Shown here: piece by piece, positions 56,621 to 64,000 of the stretch | Layout: the number at the start of each line of letters is the position of its first letter | How positions within the stretch are numbered: position 1 is the first letter of the stretch | NCBI RefSeq assembly: GCF_003286075.1 | Contig: NZ_QLUV01000001.1 | Coordinates: forward strand, 434,001-498,000 | From: Paracoccus endophyticus | Lineage (GTDB): Bacteria > Pseudomonadota > Alphaproteobacteria > Rhodobacterales > Rhodobacteraceae | Reading direction: 5' to 3' | DNA length: 64,000 nt | Notes under the pieces: generated by a model | What the model saw: only the letters and a program-made list of their open reading frames with translations | Databases searched by the model: none | Told to the model about the DNA's origin: nothing | Position numbers and translations under genes: made by a program

Positions 56621-58344
56621 TCGCGCGCCAGAGCCTTGCGCTGTTCGACGAGGTCGTCGAGCGCCTGCCCGCGCTGGCCCCGCCCGATTCGCTGGTGGCG
56701 GGCGACGCGCCGCCCGCAACCGACCAGCGTTACCTGTCGCCGCAGGCGATGCCGGACGATCCGGCCGCCTGCGCCATCGTGGCCGTGATCGACCACGCGA
56801 TCCCCTTTGCCCACCGGCTGCTGACCACCGGCCGCGGCCACAGCCGGGTCGCCGCGGTCTGGCTGCAGGACGCCCCTGCCCGCGACCGCCGGCCCGACAT
56901 CCCCTTCGGGCAGGAACTGCGCGGCACGATGATCGACGCGCTGCGCGGCCTGGACGGGACCGGGGATGGCACCGGGCCGGTCCGCGACGACGAGGCGGCG
57001 TATCGCGCCTGCGGCCTGGTCGATCCCGGCCGCGGCGCGGGCGCCGACCTGTCGCGCGCCGTCAGCCACGGCGCGGCGGTGGCGGCGCTGGCCGCGGGGT
57101 TCGATCCCGCCGACCCGGCCGGACGCGCGCATCCGGTGATCGCGGTGTCGCTGCCCGATTTCAGCGTCGCCGACACCTCGGGCAGTTTCTCGCCGCTGTT
57201 TCTGCAGGCGGCGGTGGTCTATGTCGTCGCCCGCGCCCGCGGGCTGGCGCGCAGCCTGCGCGCGGCCCGGCCCGGGGTGCGCCCGCCGCTGGTGGTCAAC
57301 CTGTCGATGGGCCTGGCCGCCGGGGCGCGCGACGGCAGCTCGCTGATCGCGCAGTTGCAGGATGCCATCGCCGCCGCACCCGGCGGCGACCTGGGCGCGG
57401 TCCATTTTGTGCTGCCCACCGGCAACGGTCGTCAGGCGCGCGGCCGGGCGGTGCTGACCCCCGGGCAGTCGATCGGCTGGCACCTGCCCCCCCAGGACGC
57501 CACCCCCTCGGCCATCGAGCTGTGGGGGCCTGCCCAGCAGGCGCCGGGCACCCCGGTCCGGGTTCGGATCGCGCTGCCGGACGGCCGCGCAGGGGACACC
57601 GGGGCGGCGCCGGGCATGGGCCACCTGACCGATCCCGCCGGCCATGTCCTGGCGCGCACCGTGCTGCAGGACCGCGCGGTTGCGCCGGGCTGGGTGCGGC
57701 CCTGCCTGACGATCATCGTGCCGCCCACGCTGCCCTCCGTGCCCGGCACCGCCTGGGCGCCTGCGGGCCACTGGTCGCTGACGCTGCTGCCCGGCAGCCC
57801 GCAGCCGGTCGAGGTCGCCGTCCAGCGCGACGACGCCGTCGCCGGGTTCCGCGTCCGCGGGCGGCAGTCGCGGCTGGTCGATCCCGCCAGCCCCCGGCGC
57901 GACGCCAGCGGGCGCTGGCCGGGGGCCGACCCCGCGCCGCCGGACGGGCTGATCCGGCGCAACGGCACGTCGAACAGCTATGCCGGCGGGCTGCGCCAGA
58001 TCCGCGTGGGCGCCTCGGTCGCGGTGCCGCGGGGTGGCCTGGCCCCGTACAGCGGGTTGCTGGACGATGGCCGGCCCGGCGACGTGACCGCACCCGCCGA
58101 CCGCAGCGCCGCGCAATGGGGCATGGTGGTGCCCGGCATCCGCGGCGCGGCGCGCACCCGGCTCAGCGGCACCAGCCTGTCGGCACCGCAGCTGACGCGC
58201 TGGCTGGCGGCAGCGCTGGCCGCGGGGCACACGCTGCCGGACCGGGCCGCAATTCAGGATGCGGTGGGGGACCGGCGCGACGGCGCCACGCCGGACCTGG
58301 GCCCGCCTAAAGGGCTGCCTTGGCGAACCGGGCTGACCGGCTAG
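56617..58344 (+). CDS. Subtilisin-like serine protease (S8)
   Basis: 575 residues. Catalytic triad motifs: Asp59 in VAVIDHAIPF, His151 in SHGAAVAAL, Ser520 in GTSLSAPQL. The oxyanion Asn is likely in LPTGNG, residues about 267-272. No signal peptide: the protein starts MIARQSLALFDEVVERL, so it is either cytosolic or exported by another path. Divergent from canonical secreted subtilases (long DGT/GDGTG loops). Operon with the PAP2 and 79-residue genes. Might process the candidate peptide; unproven. Confidence 0.9.
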   Translation: MIARQSLALFDEVVERLPALAPPDSLVAGDAPPATDQRYLSPQAMPDDPAACAIVAVIDHAIPFAHRLLTTGRGHSRVAAVWLQDAPARDRRPDIPFGQELRGTMIDALRGLDGTGDGTGPVRDDEAAYRACGLVDPGRGAGADLSRAVSHGAAVAALAAGFDPADPAGRAHPVIAVSLPDFSVADTSGSFSPLFLQAAVVYVVARARGLARSLRAARPGVRPPLVVNLSMGLAAGARDGSSLIAQLQDAIAAAPGGDLGAVHFVLPTGNGRQARGRAVLTPGQSIGWHLPPQDATPSAIELWGPAQQAPGTPVRVRIALPDGRAGDTGAAPGMGHLTDPAGHVLARTVLQDRAVAPGWVRPCLTIIVPPTLPSVPGTAWAPAGHWSLTLLPGSPQPVEVAVQRDDAVAGFRVRGRQSRLVDPASPRRDASGRWPGADPAPPDGLIRRNGTSNSYAGGLRQIRVGASVAVPRGGLAPYSGLLDDGRPGDVTAPADRSAAQWGMVVPGIRGAARTRLSGTSLSAPQLTRWLAAALAAGHTLPDRAAIQDAVGDRRDGATPDLGPPKGLPWRTGLTG

Positions 58345-58387
58345 CGCCACGCCATGCTGCATTGCAGCAAAATCGTCCCATGGCGTC

Positions 58388-58432
58388 TTGCCATCTGTGA
58401 CTGAACATCCATATACCATCCAGACAGATGGT
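58388..58432 (+). promoter_or_regulatory. Promoter with nested inverted repeats (candidate operator)
   Basis: TTGCCA (58388-58393), 18-bp spacer, TATACC (58412-58417). Inverted repeats overlap it: CCATCTGT (58391-58398) with ACAGATGG (58424-58431), and ACCATC (58415-58420) with GATGGT (58427-58432). A further ATGGC-N5-GCCAT lies at 58380-58394. Markedly AT-rich for this genome. The layout suggests a repressor site, but the protein is unknown. Confidence 0.55.
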
Positions 58433-58438
58433 GATATA

Positions 58439-58805
58439 ATGGCACGACAGACACGCACGCCCCCTGACGACAAGAAGATCACGATCGACCCGGGTCACGT
58501 GACTCTTCGGCGGAACGGCCCGCTGGTGCAGGGCGGGTTCTATGCCAGACAGAGCGATTCTGTCCGCACCGCCCTTCCCAACCACTCGGCCGCCGACTCG
58601 GATGCCGTGGCGCGCTTGGTGGAACGCCGCGCGCCGGACAGGGGTCGGCGCGATGTCACCCGCGTCAAGCCGGAAGGGCGGGGGCCACACCCTGCATCCG
58701 AAGGTCGCGGGGCTGGCCCGCGCCACGATCGGACCGATCACCCTCCCCGGCGCGCTGCAGGCGCCTGCCGGGGTCAAGGCGGCCCCAAAGGACCGCATCC
58801 GCTGA
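58439..58805 (+). pseudogene. Small gene with an apparent frameshift in a G5 run
   Basis: The first 80 codons from ATG 58439 (MARQTRTPPDDKKITIDPGHVTLRRNG ... DSDAVARLVERRAP) have normal third-position bias; after GGCGGGGGCC (about 58677-58686) that bias jumps to the next frame, which continues GHTLHPKVAGLARATIGPITLPGALQAPAGVKAAPKDRIR to a stop at 58805. Removing one G restores a single frame of about 121 residues. Either a real frameshift or a sequencing error at the homopolymer. Product not recognised; no signal peptide. Upstream of a depolymerase-type gene and perhaps co-transcribed. Confidence 0.6.
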
Positions 58806-58829
58806 CGCCACAGCCGAAAGGATCTTGAC

Positions 58830-60002
58830 ATGCTGACCCGGGATTTCGCGACGGCCATGCGCCGGGCGCTGGACCAGACACGCGCCGGCGACCCCGCCGC
58901 GGCAACCCGCACCATCCAGGACGCGCTGAACGGGCGGCCGTCTGCCGCAACGGTGCCCGCGGCCGGGTTGCTGCCCGGGGTCGAGAATGCCGAGGTGATC
59001 ACGGAGGCCGCCCCCCCGCGTGCCCCGCGTGCCCCGCGCGCCGCAGCGGCAGACGCCCCGGCAACCCCACGCCGCCGCCTGCGCGACGTGATCGGCGCGC
59101 TGGCCAAGGGCCGGAAGGGGCTGGACCTGCGCGCCCTGCGTCCCGGGCCGGCCACCCCCCGGCCAGAGATCCTGCCCGACATCGCCCCCGGCGCCCGGTG
59201 GGAGCGGCGCGACTTCGCCTCGGCCCACGGCAGTCGCGCCTATCACCTCTACGTGCCGGCGGCGCTGACGGAGGGTCCGCAGGGGCTGGTCCTGATGCTG
59301 CACGGCTGCACGCAGGACGGGGCCGATTTCGCCGCAGGCACGGCCATGAACGCCCAGGCCGAACGGCACGGGCTGATCGTGGTCTATCCCCACCAGACCC
59401 GCGCCCAGAACCCGCAGGCCTGCTGGAACTGGTTCCGCCCCGGCGACCAGCGGGCCGACGCGGGCGAGGCTGCGATGCTGACCGCGCTGGCCCGGCAGGT
59501 CGCGGCCGAATTCACCGTGCCCGCCGACCGCGTCTTTGCCGCCGGCCTGTCCGCGGGCGGCGCGATGGCGGCGATCCTGGGGCAGGTGGCGCCGCAGGTG
59601 TTTGCCGCCGTCGGGGTCCACTCGGGCCTGCCCGCGGGCGCGGCCAGCGACGTGATGGGCGCGTTTGCCGCCATGCGCGACGGCCCGGCCAGCGTATCGC
59701 CGCCGGCGACCCGGGTGATCCAGTTCCACGGCACCGCCGATGCCACGGTCAGCGCGGTCAACGCCGACAGGCTGCTGGCGGCCGCCCGGCGTGACGGCGC
59801 CCCGGCACGGCGCGACAGCGGCCACACCGGCCGCCCCTGGCAGCGCACGACCGTGGGCCCGGCCCATGCGCCCCGGGCCGAGGACTGGCGAATCGAGGGG
59901 CTGGGCCACGCCTGGTCGGGCGGAAGCGCGCGCGGCAGCTACACCGACGCGACCGGCCCGGATGCCTCGGCCGAGATGGTGCGGTTCTTCCTCGCCCGCT
60001 GA
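58830..60002 (+). CDS. PHB-depolymerase-family esterase
   Basis: Alpha/beta-hydrolase of the PhaZ/LpqC type. 390 residues. Residues 1-125 are a Pro/Ala/Arg-rich extension with no signal peptide. The catalytic part has LVLMLHGCTQDGADFAAGTAMNAQAERHGLIVVYPHQT (oxyanion region), the lipase box GLSAGG, FHGTADATVSAVNADRLL (acid) and GLGHAWSGG (His). Such proteins cleave polyhydroxybutyrate oligomers or phenolic esters. Preceded by AAAGGA at eight bases. Together with bdhA it suggests PHB use, but the two are far apart. Confidence 0.9.
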   Translation: MLTRDFATAMRRALDQTRAGDPAAATRTIQDALNGRPSAATVPAAGLLPGVENAEVITEAAPPRAPRAPRAAAADAPATPRRRLRDVIGALAKGRKGLDLRALRPGPATPRPEILPDIAPGARWERRDFASAHGSRAYHLYVPAALTEGPQGLVLMLHGCTQDGADFAAGTAMNAQAERHGLIVVYPHQTRAQNPQACWNWFRPGDQRADAGEAAMLTALARQVAAEFTVPADRVFAAGLSAGGAMAAILGQVAPQVFAAVGVHSGLPAGAASDVMGAFAAMRDGPASVSPPATRVIQFHGTADATVSAVNADRLLAAARRDGAPARRDSGHTGRPWQRTTVGPAHAPRAEDWRIEGLGHAWSGGSARGSYTDATGPDASAEMVRFFLAR

Positions 60003-60131
60003 CCCCGCGCGGCTGGGCGCGACATCCTGGCAACAGGTGCACCCTCTCGCCGTTTTGGAGTTTTATTCTGCACGTCTACATCGTAAGGTTGCAGCACGCT
60101 GCGCCGCAGCACGGGCTGAAGGGACGATGAA

Positions 60132-60227
60132 ATGCGCAAGATCATGATTGAAACCTGGATGATCGTCAGCGCCATTGCGATCACGCTGTCGGTCAGCGTC
60201 AACGAACGCACGCATCGCCCCCACTGA
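60132..60227 (+). CDS. Predicted 31-residue membrane peptide
   Basis: GAAGGGA lies a few bases before ATG. The peptide begins MRKIMIETWMIVSAIAITLS and ends VSVNERTHRPH: a basic start, one hydrophobic helix, and a polar tail. Followed by agmatinase after 77 bp. Upstream is a TTTTGGAGTTTTATT patch suited to a promoter. Translation is not certain. Confidence 0.45.
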   Translation: MRKIMIETWMIVSAIAITLSVSVNERTHRPH

Positions 60228-60304
60228 CGCGCGCGCCCTGCCCCTCGGGGCGCGTGACAATCCCTGCGCCCTGCCCCAGTCTTGCCGGGCAAGGAGGGCG
60301 CGCG

Positions 60305-61312
60305 ATGACCGATCCGTTCTTTTTCCCGGTGTCCGGGTTCGACCTGCCGCGCTATGCGGGCATCCCCACCTTCATGCGGCTGCCCCATGTCGGACTGGAC
60401 GATCCGCGCATCCGCCAGGTGCGGGTGGGGCTGATCGGCCTGCCCTGGGACGGGGGGACGACCAACCGCCCCGGACCGCGCCATGGACCGCGGCAGCTGC
60501 GCGACGCCTCGACCATGATGCGGGCGGAAAACGGCGCGACCGGCGTGCGCCCGTTCGAGGCGATGGCCTGCGCCGATCTGGGCGACGTGCCCCCCAACCC
60601 CGCCGACCTGATGGACACGATGGCCCGCGTCACCGCGTTCTATGCGCGCGTCGTGGCGGCCGGCATCACACCCGTCACCGCGGGCGGCGATCACCTGTGC
60701 TCGCTGCCGATCTTGCGGGCGCTGGCGGCGGGCGGGCCGCTGGGCATGGTGCATTTCGACAGCCACACCGACCTGTTCCACAGCTATTTCGGCGGCACGC
60801 TGTACACCCACGGCACGCCCTTTCGCCGCGCGGTCGAGGAGGGGCTGCTGGACCCCGTGCGCGTGGTCCAGATCGGCATCCGCGGCACGACCTATGACCG
60901 CGAAGACCGCGATTTCGCCCGCGCCGCCGGCATCCGGGTGATCCCGATCGAGGAGTTCCATGCCCGCGGGCTGGACGACGTGATGGCCGAGGCGCGCGAG
61001 ATCGCGGGCACGGGGGCCACCTATCTCAGCTATGACATCGACTTCGTCGATCCGGCCTATGCGCCGGGCACCGGCACGCCCGAGGTCGGCGGCCCGACCA
61101 GCTGGCAGGCGCTGGAGGTCGTCCGCGCGCTGGACGGCCTGAACCTGGTCGGCTGCGACCTGGTCGAGGTCTCGCCCCCGTTCGACCCGTCGGGCGGGAC
61201 CGCGTTCCTCGGCGCGTCGATCCTGTTCGAAATGCTGTGCGTGCTGGCCCGACGGCCCGCTGCGGGACGCCCGCCCGCCCCGCACGGCCCGGCCCAGGGC
61301 GCGGCGATCTAG
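60305..61312 (+). CDS. Agmatinase/guanidinobutyrase-family ureohydrolase
   Basis: Dinuclear manganese ureohydrolase. 335 residues. Metal ligands: GGDH (His130), FDSHTD (Asp152, His154, Asp156; Ser in place of the usual Ala), and SYDIDFVDP. N-terminus FDLPRYAGIPTFMRLPH and the TTNRPGPRHGPRQLR loop resemble agmatinase, guanidinobutyrase and guanidinopropionase; the first segment is typical of the latter two. Substrate therefore unresolved. ATG 60305 preceded by AGGGCG. Confidence 0.92.
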   Translation: MTDPFFFPVSGFDLPRYAGIPTFMRLPHVGLDDPRIRQVRVGLIGLPWDGGTTNRPGPRHGPRQLRDASTMMRAENGATGVRPFEAMACADLGDVPPNPADLMDTMARVTAFYARVVAAGITPVTAGGDHLCSLPILRALAAGGPLGMVHFDSHTDLFHSYFGGTLYTHGTPFRRAVEEGLLDPVRVVQIGIRGTTYDREDRDFARAAGIRVIPIEEFHARGLDDVMAEAREIAGTGATYLSYDIDFVDPAYAPGTGTPEVGGPTSWQALEVVRALDGLNLVGCDLVEVSPPFDPSGGTAFLGASILFEMLCVLARRPAAGRPPAPHGPAQGAAI

Positions 61313-61764
61313 CGCGCCGCCGTGTGGCGCGCAGGGCGCGGTCCGGGGCGCGTCGCGGCCGCTGGGGATGCTGTCCCTGTGGGCAAGGCGGCCCGTCCCA
61401 GGACGGCAGGCGGCGCGGCGCGATCCAGGGTGGGACCGTTCGGCGCGCAGCCTTCGTTCGCGTGGACGCCGGACCGTTCAGCCGTGCGGGATGTGATTCG
61501 CCCAGCCCGCGGTGCGGTCGGGACTCTGCACGGGGCGGACGACGCGTCGCAGGGTGCCCGAACTGGCGCCGGCAAAGCCGCGGCACGGCAGGGTCCCGCC
61601 GCCGCCCGGGGCGCGCGACCCTGTCCTTGTGACGGGCCGCAGCCCGTGTCTGCCTTTGCGGCCAACCCGTGCGCCACCCGACGCCCTGCAGACCACCGGC
61701 CGCCCTGCTCTTTCCCCGCGCCCGCTCTTCCCCCCGCCCCCTCGGGCCGCTAGGTTCGTCAGCG
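61313..61764. other. Gene-free stretch of 452 bp
   Basis: Open frames exist on both strands but show no consistent third-position bias and do not resemble proteins. Contains GC-rich short repeats only. A promoter for the TsaE-AmgK gene is expected near 61700-61760 (CTCTTTCCCC-type pyrimidine run), not clearly identified. Confidence 0.45.
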
Positions 61765-63210
61765 ATGATCCCTTCGCCGCGCCTTGCCACCCTGCCCGAC
61801 GCCGACGAGGACGCCACCGCAGGGCTGGCGCGCGTGCTGGCCGCCGTGCTGGGGCCGGGCGACTGCCTGCTGCTGGACGGTCCGGTCGGGGCGGGCAAGT
61901 CGCATTTCGCGCGCGCCCTGATCCGCGCGCGCCAGGGCGACGCGGCCGAGGACGTGCCCAGCCCGACCTTCACGCTTGTCCAGACCTACGAGGCCGACGG
62001 GACCGAGATCTGGCACGCCGATCTTTACCGGCTGGGGGACGCGTCCGAGCTGGTGGAACTGGGCCTCGACGAGGCCCTGGGCAGCGCGATCACGCTGATC
62101 GAATGGCCCGACCGGATGGGGGCGCCGCCCGCGGGCGCGCTGACGGTGGCGCTGGACCCCGCCGGTCCCCACCGGCGCCGCATCACCCTGTCGGGCGATC
62201 CTGGCCGCTGGGCCGCGATCCCGCGGCTGGTTCTGATCGCCGGGTTCCTGCACCGTGCCGGCTGGGCCGGCGCGCGGGTCGCCCCGCTGGCCGGGGACGC
62301 CTCGGCCCGGCGGTATTTCCGCCTGACCGCCGAGGATGGCGGCACGGCGGTGCTGATGGACGCGCCGCCGGGGTCCTGCGGGCCTTACCTGGCGATGACC
62401 GGCTGGCTGCGCGACCGCGGCTTTCACGCCCCCGCGGTGCTGGCCCAGGACCCGGACGCGGGCCTGCTGCTGATGCAGGATCTGGGCGACGATCTGGTCG
62501 CCCGCGTGCTGGACGCCGACCCCGCGGCCGCGCCGGCCGTCTATGCGCGGCTGGCCGACCTGATCGCGGATCTGCACCGCCACTCGCCGCCCGCGTTCGT
62601 GCCGGCGCTGGACGGCCCGGCGCTGGCAGAGCAGGTCGAGCTGTTTGCGGCATGGTATTGCCCCGCGGCGGGCGCCCCGGGGGCGGGCGTGGGCGTGGGG
62701 GCGGTGATCCTGGCGCTTTACGCGCAGCTGTGCGCCCAGACCCCGCCCGCGCTGTCGCTGCGCGACTTTCACGCCGAGAACGTGGTCTGGCGGGGCGACG
62801 ACCCTCCCGGCCTGCTGGATTTCCAGGACGCGGTGGCGACGCATCCGGCCTATGACCTCGCCTCGGCCCTGCAGGACGCGCGCCGCGACGTGGATGCGGG
62901 GGTCGAGGCCGCGGCCCTGGCGCGATACCTGGCCGCAACCGGACACGACCCGGACCGCTTTGCCGCCGCCTATGCGCTGCTGGGGGCGCAGCGCGGACTG
63001 CGGATCATGGGCATCTTTACCCGGCTGTGCCTGCGCGACGGCAAGCCGCGCTATCTGGCGTTCATGCCGCGGGTCTGGGCCGCGATCGTGCGCAACGCGG
63101 CGCACCCGGCGCTGGCGCCGCTGGCCCTGGCGCTGGCGGGCGTGCCCGCGCCCACGCCCGCCCTCATCGAAAGGATCGCCGCCCGATGCGGAACCCGCCC
63201 GACGCCCTGA
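61765..63210 (+). CDS. tsaE: Fusion: TsaE (t6A ATPase) + AmgK-like sugar kinase
   Basis: 481 residues. Residues 1-150 are TsaE, the ATPase that assists TsaB/TsaD: Walker A GPVGAGKSHFARALI (39-53), PSPTFTLVQTYE, IWHADLYRL and TLIEWPDRMG. Residues 155-481 are an aminoglycoside-phosphotransferase-fold kinase of the AmgK type (N-acetylmuramate/N-acetylglucosamine anomeric kinase): AGDASARRYFRLT, LLLMQDLGDD, LRDFHAENVVW (catalytic Asp and Asn), LLDFQDAV. The next gene is MurU, completing the recycling pair. Start ATG 61765 fits TsaE. Fusion of two unrelated pathways is known in this family of bacteria. Confidence 0.92.
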   Translation: MIPSPRLATLPDADEDATAGLARVLAAVLGPGDCLLLDGPVGAGKSHFARALIRARQGDAAEDVPSPTFTLVQTYEADGTEIWHADLYRLGDASELVELGLDEALGSAITLIEWPDRMGAPPAGALTVALDPAGPHRRRITLSGDPGRWAAIPRLVLIAGFLHRAGWAGARVAPLAGDASARRYFRLTAEDGGTAVLMDAPPGSCGPYLAMTGWLRDRGFHAPAVLAQDPDAGLLLMQDLGDDLVARVLDADPAAAPAVYARLADLIADLHRHSPPAFVPALDGPALAEQVELFAAWYCPAAGAPGAGVGVGAVILALYAQLCAQTPPALSLRDFHAENVVWRGDDPPGLLDFQDAVATHPAYDLASALQDARRDVDAGVEAAALARYLAATGHDPDRFAAAYALLGAQRGLRIMGIFTRLCLRDGKPRYLAFMPRVWAAIVRNAAHPALAPLALALAGVPAPTPALIERIAARCGTRPTP

Positions 63211-63881
63211 TGCTGTTTGCCGCCGGCCGCGGCACCCGCATGGCGCCGCTGACCGACACGACGCCCAAGCCCCTGATCCCCGTGGGCGGGGTCACGCTGC
63301 TGGACCGCGCGCTGGCGCTGGCCCGGGACGGCGGCGCGCGGCGGATCGTGGTCAACACCCATCACCTGGGCGACCGGATCGCCGCGCATCTGGCGGGATC
63401 GGACGTCGTCCTCTCGGACGAGCGCGATCTGCTGCTGGACACCGGCGGTGGGCTGCGCCGGGCGCTGCCGCTGCTGGGGGCGGGGTCGGACGGGACGGCG
63501 GTCCTGACCCTGAATCCCGATGTCGTGTGGACCGGGCCGAACCCTGTCGCCGCCCTGCGCGCCGCCTGGGACGGGGCGCGGATGGACGCGCTGCTGATGC
63601 TGGTGCCGGTCGACCGCGCGCAGGGCCGCGTCGGCGGCGGCGACGTCTCGTGCGCGCCCGACGGCCGGATCACGCGCGGCGGGCCGCTGGTCTATACCGG
63701 CGCGCAGATCGTCCGCCCCGGCCGGCTGGCCGAGATCGCGGCCGAGGTCTTTTCGCTGAACGCGCTGTGGGACCTGCTGATAGCGGAGGGTCGCGCCTTT
63801 GGCGTGATCCATCCCGGCGGCTGGTGCGACGTGGGCCGCCCCGAGTGCATCGCCCTGGCGGAAAGGATGCTGGATGGCTGA
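63186..63881 (+). CDS. murU: N-acetylmuramate-1-phosphate uridylyltransferase (MurU)
   Basis: Converts MurNAc-1-P and UTP to UDP-MurNAc, bypassing MurA in the cell-wall recycling route of AmgK/MurU. 231 residues. Nucleotidyltransferase motif LFAAGRGTRMAPLTDTTPKPLIPVGG; then NTHHLGDRIAAHL and NPDVVWTG (Asp metal site), with the late HPGGWCDVGRPE. Its ATG sits 25 bp inside the upstream gene. Overlaps addB by 8 bp. Confidence 0.92.
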   Translation: MRNPPDALMLFAAGRGTRMAPLTDTTPKPLIPVGGVTLLDRALALARDGGARRIVVNTHHLGDRIAAHLAGSDVVLSDERDLLLDTGGGLRRALPLLGAGSDGTAVLTLNPDVVWTGPNPVAALRAAWDGARMDALLMLVPVDRAQGRVGGGDVSCAPDGRITRGGPLVYTGAQIVRPGRLAEIAAEVFSLNALWDLLIAEGRAFGVIHPGGWCDVGRPECIALAERMLDG

Positions 63882-64000
63882 GATGCGCGGTCTGTTCACG
63901 CTGCCGCCGGGGGTCGATTTCGCGGCCGAGACGGTCGCCGGGCTGATCGCGCGCATGGCCGGCCGCCCCCCCGAGGAGATGGCCCGCGTCACCATCCACG
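63874..64000 (+). CDS. addB: Double-strand-break repair protein AddB, N-terminal fragment
   Basis: Only the first 42 codons are in the window: MAEMRGLFTLPPGVDFAAETVAGLIARMAG..., which matches the alphaproteobacterial AddB N-terminus (FALPPGVDF). Order murU-addB(-addA) is standard in this group. ATG 63874 overlaps the murU stop; ATG 63883 is an alternative. AddAB loads RecA after resecting broken DNA ends. Confidence 0.88.
   Translation, partial: MAEMRGLFTLPPGVDFAAETVAGLIARMAGRPPEEMARVTIH

Noticed and set aside
61322..61753. 143-codon frame after the ureohydrolase
   Set aside because: No third-position bias, Ala/Arg/Pro-rich low complexity, no ribosome site.

Overview
The DNA is very GC-rich, with strong G/C at third codon positions. 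The gene content points to an alphaproteobacterium of the Rhodobacteraceae, most likely Paracoccus or a close relative (inferred from gene content and order; no species assignment is possible). Supporting signs are cyclic beta-1,2-glucan synthase, a glycine-riboswitch gcvTHP operon, a DUF2794 gene, the flagellar order fliL-motA-flhA-fliR-flhB divergent from fliF-fliH-fliN-fliP, and the tsaE/amgK-murU-addB block at the right edge. Because of the GC bias, very long antisense open frames shadow the real genes. Gene starts were chosen from ribosome binding sites, stop/start overlaps and family N-termini.

Layout. 1-8 kb: 3'-truncated cyclic glucan synthase (ndvB), divergent from phosphoglucomutase, which feeds the UDP-glucose it uses. 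8-14.3 kb: a SRAP/YedK gene that seems to start at ATC, tRNA-Ala(CGC), thioredoxin 2, and glycine cleavage genes behind a tandem glycine riboswitch. 14.3-24.5 kb: an iron-type ABC ATPase, an unusual SDR, a signalling block (NarL-type regulator, FIST sensor, soluble hybrid kinase, two exported proteins) divergent from a nitrate/taurine-type ABC transporter, and 3-hydroxybutyrate dehydrogenase. 24.5-31.9 kb: orphan peptide-binding protein, CsbD-like protein, DUF2794, two I78 inhibitor lipoproteins, glutamate dehydrogenase, tRNA-Gly(TCC), XpaC-like protein, truA. 31.9-33.6 kb: an AT-richer pair (epimerase and sugar transferase) that looks acquired. 33.8-36.1 kb: universal stress protein, Nfu scaffold, tsaB, rimI. 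36.3-46.6 kb: two divergent flagellar operons around a CtrA-like box. 46.7-48.5 kb: crotonase and AEC transporter.

48.6-58.4 kb is the accessory region of most interest. It holds a serralysin-type RTX metalloprotease, an ATP-grasp enzyme resembling graspetide (microviridin-type) maturases whose start overlaps the stop of a 111-residue candidate precursor, a winged-helix/TPR (SARP-like) regulator, and divergently a PAP2/haloperoxidase-fold protein with a (Asn-Ala-His)6 N-terminus, a 79-residue protein and a subtilisin-like protease, the last three overlapping. Between the regulator and the precursor lie two sets of three direct repeats, each with an exact 11-bp period, the geometry of SARP operators. 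I read this as a candidate regulated RiPP-plus-protease system; its function is inference.

58.4-64 kb: a probably frameshifted small gene behind an inverted-repeat promoter, a PHB-depolymerase-type esterase, a 31-residue membrane peptide, an agmatinase-family enzyme, then a TsaE-AmgK fusion, MurU and the start of addB (cell-wall sugar recycling and recombination).
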